Assembly (NCBI RefSeq): GCF_041687215.1
Contig: NZ_JAWLCI010000003.1
Coordinates: forward strand, 124,001-188,000
Source of the DNA: Mariniphaga sp041687215
GTDB taxonomy: Bacteria > Bacteroidota > Bacteroidia > Bacteroidales > Prolixibacteraceae
Direction of reading: 5' to 3'
Length of the DNA stretch: 64,000 nt
Below, in pieces: positions 25,520-35,300 of this stretch. The first letter of the stretch is position 1. The number at the start of each line of letters is the position of its first letter. Below the pieces are notes generated by a model, which did not search any database, was not told where the DNA came from, and saw only the letters and a program-made list of their open reading frames with translations. Both the position numbers and the translations under genes were made by a program.

Positions 25520-28500
25520 ATGGTAAATATGAAAAGTAATAACAGAAAGAATCCGCTGAAAAAACTTCGCAGGATTACTTTTCTGGTTTTTGCGCAGTTA
25601 TTTTTTGTGTGTACTGCTTTTGCACAGCAGCAAACAGTAACCGGAAAAATAACTGAAGCTTCAACCGGCGAGGTTTTACCAGGGGTAAACATTGTGATTA
25701 AAGGTACAACCACGGGTACTGTATCTGATGTGGATGGCAACTACCGGCTAACGGTGAATAATGCACAGACCGATGTTCTGGTATTCCGTTTTATTGGATT
25801 TGAAGAACAGGAAATTCCGGTTAACGGACGGTCAGCCATCAATGTGGAACTGGAAACAACTTCAATTGGAATTGAAGAAGTGGTGGCCGTTGGTTACGGA
25901 ACCGTAAAAAAACGTGATTTAACCGGTTCTGTGTCTTCGGTTTCTGGAGATAACCTTCAGGATATTCCGGTGTCGTCAACAGCCCAGGCTCTTACCGGGC
26001 GATTGGCAGGTGTGCAAATTACCACAACCGAGGGTTCGCCCGATGCCGAAATTAAAATTCGTGTGCGAGGGGGAGGTTCAATTACCCAGGACAACTCACC
26101 ATTATATATTGTAGATGGTTTTCCGGTGAGCAGCATTAGCGACATTGCACCAACCGATATTGCCTCCATTGATGTGTTGAAAGACGCATCTTCAACCGCC
26201 ATTTACGGAGCACGTGGCGCTAACGGGGTAATTATTATTACAACCAAAGATGGTGTTGAAGGCGAAGTGACCGCGAATTACAATATGTATTACGGAGTGA
26301 AACAAATTGCCAATCAACTGGATGTTCTGGATCCTTATGAATATGTATTGTGGCAATATGAACTTGCCGGAGAAAGCGGAAACACCGCCCGAAATTTTCA
26401 ACGGTATTATGGCGTTTTTGGCGATTTGGAATTGTATAAAGCACAAAAAGGATCCAACTGGCAGGAGGAAATTTTTGGGCGGGAAGCCATTACGCAATAC
26501 CATAATGCAAGTGTTACCGGCGGTTCAAAAACCACAAAATACAACCTGAGCCTGACACGTACCGACGACGAAGGAATCATGCTTCATTCAGGGTATGTTC
26601 GGAACAACATCAATTTCAAACTGAACAGTAAAATTTCCGAGCGCATTACGCTTGATTTTAACACGCGTTTTGCTGATACCAATGTTACCGGTGCCGGTAC
26701 TTCAACCGAAGGCTCGTCAAGTAACAGCCGTTTGAAACATGCGATTAAATATTCGCCTGTGCGCGGTTTGCAGGATTTTTTGGATGCAGTTGATTTCGAC
26801 ACCGATATGGAAGCAGCCAGTCAGTTGTATAATCCGGTGGATGTGGTGAACGATGATTACCGCAGTTCCGACCGCAAAAATATGACATTCAATGCCGGCG
26901 TGAGTTATGAAATAATTAACGGTCTGGTTTTGAAAAGCGACTGGGGGGTGGAATTTGAGACCCGCCGTGACGATCGCTTTTACGGCCCTTCCACGTCACA
27001 ATCGAAAAATAACAGTGGCGGAACTCCAATGGTGAATATTGAAACCCGCGAGGGTCTGACCCAACGGGTGGCCAATACCATTTCTTATTCCAAAAACGAT
27101 TTCATTCCTGGGCACAGCCTGAATGTTATGCTCGGGCAGGAAATTTATTCGTTCAAAACAAAAAGAGTGGAAATGGAATCACGCTTTTTTCCAAGCGATG
27201 TGGACCAGAATGCCGCATTAGCTATGCTGAATCTGGGAACACCTCAACCCACCATTTCGTTTATTTCGCCCGAAAACCGGCTTTCTTCGTTTTTTGGTCG
27301 TGTAAACTATAATTTGCAGGAACGTTTTTTGGCAACGGTTACTATGCGTGCCGATGGTTCGAGTAAATTTGCTGCCGGAAACCGCTGGGGATATTTTCCT
27401 TCGGTAGCTTTGGCATGGAGACTTTCGGAAGAAAACTTTTTGCAGAATATTGACAACCTCTCGAATCTTAAACTGAGAGCCAGTTACGGAACTGCCGGAA
27501 ACAACCGCATTGGCGACGATATGTGGAAAATGCTTTACACAACTTCTGATGGCAACAAACCTTATTATATTGATGAAAATTTGCAAAATCAACTGGTTCC
27601 GGGAAATACCATCGCAAATCCCGAATTACGCTGGGAAACCACTTATACCCGAAATCTCGGACTCGATTTCGGCTTTTTCAACTCAAGGTTAAACGGTACC
27701 ATCGATGCATATTTGAATACAACCGAAGACCTGTTAATTCGTGCGAATATACCCAGCAATACCGGGTACGATTTCCAGATGCAAAACATTGGGAAAACCT
27801 CGAACAGGGGAATTGAACTGGCGCTTGACGGCTACCTGGTTCAAACCCGCAATTTTTCGCTCAGTGCATCGTTCAACATTGCATTTAACGTGAATAAAGT
27901 AGAGGAACTTGGTGACGTAAAAATGAGCTTGCAAAGTTCAGGCTGGTATGGAAGTTCATCAGGTCCCACCGGCGATTATTTGCTACGCGAAGGCGATCCG
28001 GTTGGCCAGATGTGGGGTTACGAAAGCGATGGAATGTACAGGTACGATGATTTTACTTATGATGAAGAATCGGAAACCTACACATTGAAACCAGGTGTGC
28101 CCGATAACAGTAACTTGATAGGAGCACGTTTTTTTGGACCGGGAACGTTGAAATTCAAAAAACTTTCAGGCGAGGGTTCAGTAATTAACCCGGATGAAGA
28201 CCGCACAATTATTGGAAATGCCAACCCAAAACATACTGGTGGTTTTAATCTGACTGCAACTTATAAAGGTCTCGATTTTTCAGCCTTTTTAAACTGGGTT
28301 TACGGAAACGATATTTACAATGCCAACAAACTGGAATTCACTTCATTTCCAGATACAAGGCTTTACGGAAACTTGTTGGAAATGATGAATTGGGATGATC
28401 GTTTTTCCATTGTAAACCGCGAAACCGGCGAATTCGTTTACAATCCACAGGAACTGGCCGCATTGAATCAGAATGTGGAAATCTGGCATCCTATGATGAG

Positions 28501-28780
28501 CCGCGTGGTTTTGCACTCATGGGCAGTTGAGGATGGTTCTTTTTTACGACTCAATAACTTAACGCTTGGTTACACGCTTCCCGAAGCATTAACTTCGAGG
28601 GCATTTATTGAAAGACTGAGGTTTTATGTTACAGGCTACAACTTATTTGTACTTACAAACTACACCGGATACGATCCGGAAGTAGATACGCGCCGTTCAA
28701 CTCCGCTAACGCCGGGTGTTGACTATTCGGCTTATCCAAGAAGCCGTTCAATTATTGCCGGTATTAATGTAACGTTCTAA
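25520..28780 (+). CDS. SusC-family TonB-dependent transporter (pectin locus)
   Basis: This is a 1086-residue outer-membrane importer. A signal peptide ends near TAFAQQ (about 35). A CarboxypepD_reg-like domain (about 40-125) with GEVLPGVNIVIKGT follows, then the TonB/plug region with VVAVGYGTVKKRDLTGSV and YIVDGF...STAIYGARGANGVIIIT (about 130-240). The beta-barrel continues to the aromatic C-terminus INVTF. It imports oligosaccharides together with the SusD encoded 6 bp downstream. Its position after the HTCS and before pectinases implies oligogalacturonides as substrate. ATG 25520 and ATG 25529 are both possible starts. Confidence 0.95.
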   Translation: MVNMKSNNRKNPLKKLRRITFLVFAQLFFVCTAFAQQQTVTGKITEASTGEVLPGVNIVIKGTTTGTVSDVDGNYRLTVNNAQTDVLVFRFIGFEEQEIPVNGRSAINVELETTSIGIEEVVAVGYGTVKKRDLTGSVSSVSGDNLQDIPVSSTAQALTGRLAGVQITTTEGSPDAEIKIRVRGGGSITQDNSPLYIVDGFPVSSISDIAPTDIASIDVLKDASSTAIYGARGANGVIIITTKDGVEGEVTANYNMYYGVKQIANQLDVLDPYEYVLWQYELAGESGNTARNFQRYYGVFGDLELYKAQKGSNWQEEIFGREAITQYHNASVTGGSKTTKYNLSLTRTDDEGIMLHSGYVRNNINFKLNSKISERITLDFNTRFADTNVTGAGTSTEGSSSNSRLKHAIKYSPVRGLQDFLDAVDFDTDMEAASQLYNPVDVVNDDYRSSDRKNMTFNAGVSYEIINGLVLKSDWGVEFETRRDDRFYGPSTSQSKNNSGGTPMVNIETREGLTQRVANTISYSKNDFIPGHSLNVMLGQEIYSFKTKRVEMESRFFPSDVDQNAALAMLNLGTPQPTISFISPENRLSSFFGRVNYNLQERFLATVTMRADGSSKFAAGNRWGYFPSVALAWRLSEENFLQNIDNLSNLKLRASYGTAGNNRIGDDMWKMLYTTSDGNKPYYIDENLQNQLVPGNTIANPELRWETTYTRNLGLDFGFFNSRLNGTIDAYLNTTEDLLIRANIPSNTGYDFQMQNIGKTSNRGIELALDGYLVQTRNFSLSASFNIAFNVNKVEELGDVKMSLQSSGWYGSSSGPTGDYLLREGDPVGQMWGYESDGMYRYDDFTYDEESETYTLKPGVPDNSNLIGARFFGPGTLKFKKLSGEGSVINPDEDRTIIGNANPKHTGGFNLTATYKGLDFSAFLNWVYGNDIYNANKLEFTSFPDTRLYGNLLEMMNWDDRFSIVNRETGEFVYNPQELAALNQNVEIWHPMMSRVVLHSWAVEDGSFLRLNNLTLGYTLPEALTSRAFIERLRFYVTGYNLFVLTNYTGYDPEVDTRRSTPLTPGVDYSAYPRSRSIIAGINVTF

Positions 28781-28786
28781 AAAACA

Positions 28787-30637
28787 ATGATTATGAAAAC
28801 GAAATTAATTTATATACTTACACTGGTTTTCAGTTTAACGTTGTTTACCAACTGCAGCGATGAGTTTCTGGAAACCGAAACACAGTCGAGCTACACCACC
28901 GATGTGGTATTTTCCAATCCGGCTTTTACGTTGAATGCACTTTATGGAATTTATTCGCTGATGACACTGGATGAAATGTACTCGCAAAAAATTCCCTACT
29001 ATGCTTCATTGAATTCTGATATTGAGGTGGTTGCATTTGGTTCAGGGGATTATGGCGACAATGGCCGCCGCGGAATTGGAAACTACCTGGCAACACCGGG
29101 AAACAACGAACTTGCACGCCCATGGAACGCACTTTACCGTGCCATTGAACGTGCAAACATACTGATAGCCGAAGTTCCGAACAGCCCGGTAATGAGTGGC
29201 GATGACGAGGAAGCCATAGCAAAAATGTGGAGCTACTATGGCGAAGCGTTAACCTTGCGGGCCCAGTTCTATTTCGATTTGGTTCGCATTTGGGGCGATG
29301 TTCCGTTTAAAACTGACCCCACCCAACCCGACGGTTCCAACTTCTTTTTGGGAAAAACCGACAGGGATGAAATTCTGGAAGCCATGATTGAAGATTTACA
29401 GGAAGCCGAACAGTACGTTCCCTGGATAAACCAGCACGAAGCCGGCACACCGGAACGGGTTTCCAAGGGTTTTGTTAAAGGATTGATGGCACGGATTGCA
29501 TTGTATCGCGGAGGCCATTCTTTAAGGGCTGAATCGAATTCAATTGAACGTGGATCGGATTATGAAACTTATTATCAAATTGCCCGGGATCAGTGCAAGG
29601 AAATTATGGACCGGGGCATACACCAACTAAATCCTTCGTATAAAGATGTATTTATGCGGCAAAATCAGTTGCAACCCGACCGTCAGTTTTATGAAAGCTT
29701 GTTTGAAGTGGGGCACGGGATGGCAAGAAGTGGTGAGGCAGGTTACTATATGGGAATTCGTTTTGATACCAATCCGGTTTACGGACGTGGAACCCAGGGC
29801 GGTGCTTTAACGCTTCCACACTATTTGTATGCGTTTGATGAGGCTGACAGCCGTCGTAATCTTGCTGTGGCATTTTATAAATACAACGATAAAGGCAGAC
29901 AGGAAATTTATACCGATCCATCGCAGTATCGTATTGCAAAATGGTCGGTTAAATGGATGACAGACGCTTACATTGCTGCCAACCGGAATGCAGGAAACAA
30001 ACTGCTCACAGGCGTAAACTGGACATTAATGCGCTTTTCTGACGTATTGCTCATGTTTGCCGAAGCAGAAAACGAACTGAACGGACCAACAGCATTAGCC
30101 AAAGATGCTTTGAAAGAAGTTCGGAGCAGAGCTTTCCCAACTGAAGAACAAGCTGAAAAAGTGGAAAACTATGTCAATAATATGGGAAGCAAGGAAGCAT
30201 TTTTCGAGGCAATTGTGGATGAACGGGCCCTTGAACTGGGTGGTGAAAGCATCAGAAAATTCGATTTGGTAAGATGGAACTTGCTTTACGAAAAAATTAC
30301 TGAAGCCCGTGAGTTGAACTGGAAAATCGTATATGGCGAAGCGCCTTACGATAATCTTCCGAACTACCTCTATTACAAATACCGCGAGGATGATCCGGAA
30401 GACCTTGATTACGCCTCGCTGAATCTCGATGAAGACCTGGGTGATTTAAATATCCCCGGATTCGACAGGGTGGATTGGCTACCCGGTTTGACTGACAGCG
30501 ATAAGCAGGAATTTATCGACTGGCTCAATTTAATGTCATCGGGACTGGACAACAATCCTGAGCGGCATCTGCTGCCCATTGCACAACCGGTTATTGACGA
30601 TGCAAACGGTGCATTTACCAACGACTATGGATTTTAA
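28787..30637 (+). CDS. SusD/RagB-family glycan-binding lipoprotein (pectin locus)
   Basis: These 616 residues form the surface lid partner of the preceding SusC. The lipobox LFTNC gives Cys23. The RagB/SusD helical TPR core is visible in LYRAIERANILI (about 111-122), GEALTLRAQFYFDLVRIWGDVPF (in pieces around 150-173) and the C-terminal region with VDERALELGGESIRKFDLVRW near 475-495. It binds the oligosaccharide and delivers it to SusC. It is translationally coupled to susC1 with a 6-bp gap. Confidence 0.95.
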   Translation: MIMKTKLIYILTLVFSLTLFTNCSDEFLETETQSSYTTDVVFSNPAFTLNALYGIYSLMTLDEMYSQKIPYYASLNSDIEVVAFGSGDYGDNGRRGIGNYLATPGNNELARPWNALYRAIERANILIAEVPNSPVMSGDDEEAIAKMWSYYGEALTLRAQFYFDLVRIWGDVPFKTDPTQPDGSNFFLGKTDRDEILEAMIEDLQEAEQYVPWINQHEAGTPERVSKGFVKGLMARIALYRGGHSLRAESNSIERGSDYETYYQIARDQCKEIMDRGIHQLNPSYKDVFMRQNQLQPDRQFYESLFEVGHGMARSGEAGYYMGIRFDTNPVYGRGTQGGALTLPHYLYAFDEADSRRNLAVAFYKYNDKGRQEIYTDPSQYRIAKWSVKWMTDAYIAANRNAGNKLLTGVNWTLMRFSDVLLMFAEAENELNGPTALAKDALKEVRSRAFPTEEQAEKVENYVNNMGSKEAFFEAIVDERALELGGESIRKFDLVRWNLLYEKITEARELNWKIVYGEAPYDNLPNYLYYKYREDDPEDLDYASLNLDEDLGDLNIPGFDRVDWLPGLTDSDKQEFIDWLNLMSSGLDNNPERHLLPIAQPVIDDANGAFTNDYGF

Positions 30638-30655
30638 ACAATAAAAGCGAAAACC

Positions 30656-32227
30656 ATGATTTATAAGAAATTAAAATATTTGTTATTAATAGCAGCCGGG
30701 GTGCTTATGTTATTGCCTTCCTGCAAAGAAGATGAAGAAGTTTTTGAGAGGGTGCGCCTGTTCCGTCCGGTGGAATTGACAACCAATTTCGATGGTACAA
30801 CTGTTGAACTGACCTGGCTGCCCATAAAGGGAGCAACAGAATATGTTCTCGATCTCAGTATGGATAGCCTTCAGTTCCAAAATATTGTTCAATCGTTTAC
30901 AGGAATTTCAGAATCCAAAATTGTAATTCCTGAACTGGCAGGTGGAACCCGCTATTCCGTTAGAGTAAAAGCGCTGGCCGATGAAGAACAATACAACTCT
31001 CAGTTTGCTGAACTGACCTTTGTTACGCCTACTGAAAATATTCTGTACCAAATTGGAAGTGACCAGATTGGTCCAACCGATGTAGTTATTTCGTGGGATC
31101 CAACCAAAACGGTTTCACATATTGTGATTACTCCTGAAGATGGATCTCCAATTCAGTTTGAATTATCCGAAGCGGAAAAAGCTGCCGGGGAAAAACTGTG
31201 CGAAGGGCTCGAAGGGGAAACCAATTACGTTGCTGCAATTTACAATGGTGACATTCAGCGCGGTGCTATTCCGTTTAAAACGTTAATTGATATTAGCGAT
31301 GCCATTGTGGTTTATCCTGAAGACGATTTAAGAGCTTTACTTGAAACCGAAGGCGGAGGTGTTTTTGTGTTGATGCCAGGTGATTTTGCCGTAAGTTCGG
31401 GTGCTGTTACAGTCACCAAATCAACAACGTTAAAAGCATTTAATGCTGCTGACAAACCCATCGTTCACCTGCTGATTGACATCGACGGTCCGGGTTCCTA
31501 TATCTTCCAGGATATAGAATTCTCTGGATTTACTGTTGATACTGAGGGCAATTTAAGTGAAGAAGAACTGGAAAGTTATGTGCTTAGGGTGAACGGAAAT
31601 ACCGATGCCGATGAAATTGTGTTGAAAAACTGTGTGGTTAAAAACTACGGTCGCTCGCTCATCCGAGGTACAAGTGGAGGTGCAGTAACCAATATCACCA
31701 TTGACGGCTGTTATGTTGAAAATGTAACTTCAGGGAATAACGAATTCCTCGATTTCAGAAGTTGTGCGGTAAATGATATTTCTATCACAAATTCAACTTT
31801 TACAAAATCGAGCAATACTCGTCACTTCCTGCGCTGCGATGGCATAGTTGGCCTCGAAAATCAGGTAATCAACATCGAAAACTGCACGTTCTACAAAGTG
31901 GCAACTCCTGCAAACAGATTGCTGTATATCAGAACTTTAGGCAATCAGGTTACGCTGAAAAATAATGTATTCTCTGAAATGGCCGAAGCTGAATTCAGAG
32001 CCGACGATCCGGCAACCGGTTATCCGGTAATTGACTACAACTATTTCCACAATTCGGTGAATTTGTCGGCATACGAATTTAACGGGCCGAACAATATTAC
32101 TGACGATACACAAAGTCCGTTTGCGGGTGACCCGGAAGCAGGTGACTTTAGCGTTGATTTTAATTCGCCTATACGAAACTCAGGAGAGGGAGGAAGTCCA
32201 ATGGGAGATTCTCGTTGGATTGACTGA
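30656..32227 (+). CDS. Surface lipoprotein with FnIII-like and DUF4957/DUF5123-type beta-helix domains
   Basis: These 523 residues start with a lipobox (LLPSC, Cys23). A fibronectin-III-like domain (about 35-125) and a second beta domain (about 130-215) come next. The C-terminal half has short beta-helix style repeats (IVLKNCVVKNYG, ITIDGCYVEN, ISITNSTF, INIENCTFYK), as in DUF4957/DUF5123 proteins frequent in pectin loci. No lyase active site is recognised. It most likely binds polygalacturonate at the surface (an SGBP role) next to SusCD. It is 18 bp after susD1 and followed by a hairpin terminator. Confidence 0.8.
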   Translation: MIYKKLKYLLLIAAGVLMLLPSCKEDEEVFERVRLFRPVELTTNFDGTTVELTWLPIKGATEYVLDLSMDSLQFQNIVQSFTGISESKIVIPELAGGTRYSVRVKALADEEQYNSQFAELTFVTPTENILYQIGSDQIGPTDVVISWDPTKTVSHIVITPEDGSPIQFELSEAEKAAGEKLCEGLEGETNYVAAIYNGDIQRGAIPFKTLIDISDAIVVYPEDDLRALLETEGGGVFVLMPGDFAVSSGAVTVTKSTTLKAFNAADKPIVHLLIDIDGPGSYIFQDIEFSGFTVDTEGNLSEEELESYVLRVNGNTDADEIVLKNCVVKNYGRSLIRGTSGGAVTNITIDGCYVENVTSGNNEFLDFRSCAVNDISITNSTFTKSSNTRHFLRCDGIVGLENQVINIENCTFYKVATPANRLLYIRTLGNQVTLKNNVFSEMAEAEFRADDPATGYPVIDYNYFHNSVNLSAYEFNGPNNITDDTQSPFAGDPEAGDFSVDFNSPIRNSGEGGSPMGDSRWID

Positions 32228-32239
32228 TAGGTTGGTTTT

Positions 32240-32282
32240 CCGGAGACGCCTCACTTTTGAAGTGTCTCCGGTATTATTTTTT
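32240..32282 (+). terminator. Terminator after the surface lipoprotein gene
   Basis: The stem CCGGAGA/TCTCCGG (32240-32246, 32265-32271) continues as CACTT/AAGTG around a TTG loop with a 5-nt bulge, then TATTATTTTTT. It probably trims expression of the downstream lyases relative to susCD. Confidence 0.75.
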
Positions 32283-32331
32283 AACTTTAAAAGTTTTTTT
32301 GGGAGAATTCCCTGAGTTTAATAACTGTTGT

Positions 32332-33789
32332 ATGATAAAAAGAATTTTTGTGCTGATGTTTGCCGCGATCTTAATTGCCGGCTTTTGGGGGTGTGAAAAA
32401 GATGATCCGATTCCCGGCCCGGGTGATCCAAACGGTCAGAATCCTGATGATGACGACGACGATGATGATGGACCGGTTATCAATCCTGACAGTGTTCCGT
32501 CTTTTCCCGGCGCTCAAGGGGGTGGAATGTTCACTAAAGGCGGACGTGGAGGCGATGTTTATGTGGTAACTTCGCTCGAAGATAATACTACTGAAGGAAC
32601 ACTCCGCTGGGCAATTGACAAGGAAGGGCCGCGCACCATTGTTTTCGCCGTTACCGGGACAATTTACCTCAATTCAGAATTAAGAATAAATAACGACGAC
32701 ATTACCATTGCCGGACAATCGGCTCCGGGCGGTGGAATTACTTTGGCAAATTATTCTGTTCGGATTGCAGCCGATAATGTTATCATCCGGTTTTTGCGTT
32801 TCCGGATGGGCGACGTAAAAGCGTATGAAGGCGATGCCATTTGGGGACGCCGGCAAAAAAACATCATACTCGACCATTGCAGCATGAGCTGGTGTACCGA
32901 TGAATGTGCATCATTCTACGATAATGAAAATTTTACCATGCAGTGGTGTGTGATTGCCGAAAGTCTCAACGAATCGGTTCACGGAAAAGGGGAACACGGT
33001 TACGGTGGATTGTGGGGCGGTTACAATGCAACATTTCATCACAACCTGCTGGCTCACCATAAAAGCCGGAACCCGCGTTTTTACGGTATTCGCGATGGTG
33101 TTGAGCGTGAAATGGCAGAAATGGGCAACAACGTAATTTACAACTGGGGAAGCAATTCTTCTTATGGCGGTGAAGGCGGTCAGTATAACATTGTAAACAA
33201 CTATTACAAAGCCGGCCCGGCAACAAAAAGTAACAAAGACCGCATTTTTGAAGCGTATTACGAAGGCTCTTACGGAAAATTCTTTTTGGACGGAAATTTT
33301 GTTTTTGGGTTTGAAGATGTGACCAGCGACAACTGGCTTGGATTCGATTTAAAAAGCGGAGGCAATCTGGAACCTTTAAAAGCTACTTCGCGTTTCGATA
33401 TAACCCAGGTGGAATACACTTCGCCTGAAGATGCTTTTGCGGATGTACTGGAACATGCAGGAGCCAGTTTATGGCGCGATGCAGTGGATACGCGTATTTT
33501 GGAGGAAGTTTCAACAGGAACCGCTACCTACGGCGGAAGTTACGGCGAAAGTCTGGGTATTATCGACACGCAGGCGGCTGTTGCTGGCTGGCCCGAACTG
33601 GAATCGGGAACTGCACCGGCAGATTCTGACAACGACGGTATGCCCAATGCATGGGAAACCGAAAAAGGATTAAATCCGAATGATGCATCAGACGCTGTTA
33701 AACATACATTGGATCAGGCTTACACCAATCTTGAAGTTTATCTGAACAGTCTGGTCAGCAGTAAAATTGATTTTGGAAAAGAAGAATAA
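32332..33789 (+). CDS. PL1-family pectate lyase, lipoprotein with Asp-rich linker
   Basis: This pectate lyase of 485 residues cleaves polygalacturonate by beta-elimination. The ATG at 32332 is preferred over an upstream in-frame start that would read through the terminator. The lipobox is GFWGC (Cys21). It is followed by a Gly/Pro/Asp linker with eight consecutive Asp (39-46). The beta-helix carries DHCSMSW at 181-187 (the WIDH-like calcium region) and SRNPRF, with R246 as the likely catalytic base. A Ca-binding-like DSDNDGMPNAWE segment sits near the C-terminus. It is anchored at the cell surface. Confidence 0.9.
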   Translation: MIKRIFVLMFAAILIAGFWGCEKDDPIPGPGDPNGQNPDDDDDDDDGPVINPDSVPSFPGAQGGGMFTKGGRGGDVYVVTSLEDNTTEGTLRWAIDKEGPRTIVFAVTGTIYLNSELRINNDDITIAGQSAPGGGITLANYSVRIAADNVIIRFLRFRMGDVKAYEGDAIWGRRQKNIILDHCSMSWCTDECASFYDNENFTMQWCVIAESLNESVHGKGEHGYGGLWGGYNATFHHNLLAHHKSRNPRFYGIRDGVEREMAEMGNNVIYNWGSNSSYGGEGGQYNIVNNYYKAGPATKSNKDRIFEAYYEGSYGKFFLDGNFVFGFEDVTSDNWLGFDLKSGGNLEPLKATSRFDITQVEYTSPEDAFADVLEHAGASLWRDAVDTRILEEVSTGTATYGGSYGESLGIIDTQAAVAGWPELESGTAPADSDNDGMPNAWETEKGLNPNDASDAVKHTLDQAYTNLEVYLNSLVSSKIDFGKEE

Positions 33790-33801
33790 CCAATTCACTT
33801 T

Positions 33802-35256
33802 ATGAAGAGCATATTTCAGGTTATATTATTGATGTTTTTCTCAGAACCGGCATTTGCACAGGTGCCGGCGTTCCCTGGTGCCGAAGATATAATCAGCGGA
33901 TCGGAATCCGCTGCACCCGGTGCATGTGCACAGGTACCGGCGTTTCCGGGTGCCGAAGGAGGTGGAATGTATGCCACCGGGGGCAGGGGAGGTCAGGTAA
34001 TTTTTGTGGATAACCTGAATGACAAAGGTGATGGAAGTTTGCGTAAAGCCATTGAAGCTGAGGGCCCCAGGATTATTGTGTTTCGCGTTTCGGGGAATAT
34101 CGAACTGAATAAAATGCTCCACATAAAAAACTGCGACCTCACCATTGCCGGCCAAACTGCTCCCGGCGACGGGATTTGTTTAAAAAACTACGGAATTCGA
34201 ATCGACGCTGACAATATAATCATCAGGTATTTGCGCATCAGACCAGGCGACACGGCACAGGAAGAAAATGATGCCATTTATTCCATCGGAAATAAGAATA
34301 TTATTATCGATCACTGTAGCGCAAGTTGGGCCAACGACGAGGTTGCGTCATTTTACGACAACGAAAATTTCACCTTGCAATGGTGCATAATCAGCGAGAG
34401 TTTATACAAATCGGACCACCACAAAGGGGAACACGGTTACGGAGGAATCTGGGGTGGATGGAATGCGTCGTTTCATCACAATCTGATAAGCGACCACACC
34501 AGCCGCAATCCAAGACTTTGCGGTTCCCGGTATTCCGGCAGGCCTGATCTTGAAAAGGCGGATATACGAAACAACGTCATTTACAACTGGGGGTTCAATA
34601 CCATTTATGGTGGCGAAGAAGGCCATTACAACATTGTAAACAACTATTTTAAGCCGGGGCCTGCAACACAAAAAAGCAAACAAAACCGCATTCTGGATTT
34701 AACACAGAAGTTTTTCAACAAAAACATCAATCCCGATACATTGGGAGCCGGTTGGTTTTACATTGACGGAAATGCGATGGAAGATAACGTGGAGGTTACT
34801 TCAGATAACTGGAAATACGGCGTTGAGGGAAATGATGTGGACGAAGCTGCCAAAGTCAAATCGAAATTATTGACTCCGGTTGAATGTACCCCGGTGAAAA
34901 CAACGGATGCAACTGTTGCTTTTAAACAAGTGCTGCAAAATGCAGGCGCCAGCCAAAAACGCGATGCCGTGGATTTGCGAATTGTGGACGAAGTGAAAAC
35001 AGGAAATGAACAATTCGGAAAATCCTACGAGGGAGGTTCCAATGGAATCATCGACTCGCAAAGGGATGTGGGAGGCTGGCCAAAACTGAAATCCAAAAAA
35101 TATCCGAAAGATTCGGATAACGATGGAATGCCCGACAAATGGGAGAAGAAAAACAAGCTTAATTCAAATGACCCGTCTGATAATGTAAAAATATCAGTCG
35201 ATAAAAATTATACGAATATTGAAGTTTACATTCATGAATTGACAACACTTCTTTAA
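33802..35256 (+). CDS. PL1-family pectate lyase with duplicated N-terminus
   Basis: These 484 residues form a paralogue of the lyase encoded 12 bp upstream. The signal peptide (1-19, ends AFA) lacks a lipobox. DHCSASW (170-176) and SRNPRL with R235 are intact, as is the C-terminal DSDNDGMPDKWE segment. The mature N-terminus is odd: AQVPAFPGAE occurs at 19-28 and again at 43-52, with a 14-residue insert containing a Cys between them. The DNA repeat is offset by exactly 72 bp. Activity should be unaffected because the duplication precedes the beta-helix. Confidence 0.9.
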   Translation: MKSIFQVILLMFFSEPAFAQVPAFPGAEDIISGSESAAPGACAQVPAFPGAEGGGMYATGGRGGQVIFVDNLNDKGDGSLRKAIEAEGPRIIVFRVSGNIELNKMLHIKNCDLTIAGQTAPGDGICLKNYGIRIDADNIIIRYLRIRPGDTAQEENDAIYSIGNKNIIIDHCSASWANDEVASFYDNENFTLQWCIISESLYKSDHHKGEHGYGGIWGGWNASFHHNLISDHTSRNPRLCGSRYSGRPDLEKADIRNNVIYNWGFNTIYGGEEGHYNIVNNYFKPGPATQKSKQNRILDLTQKFFNKNINPDTLGAGWFYIDGNAMEDNVEVTSDNWKYGVEGNDVDEAAKVKSKLLTPVECTPVKTTDATVAFKQVLQNAGASQKRDAVDLRIVDEVKTGNEQFGKSYEGGSNGIIDSQRDVGGWPKLKSKKYPKDSDNDGMPDKWEKKNKLNSNDPSDNVKISVDKNYTNIEVYIHELTTLL

Positions 35257-35300
35257 TTTTTTGCTTTCAATGAGTTAGTTAACCTATAATAGAATAAAAA

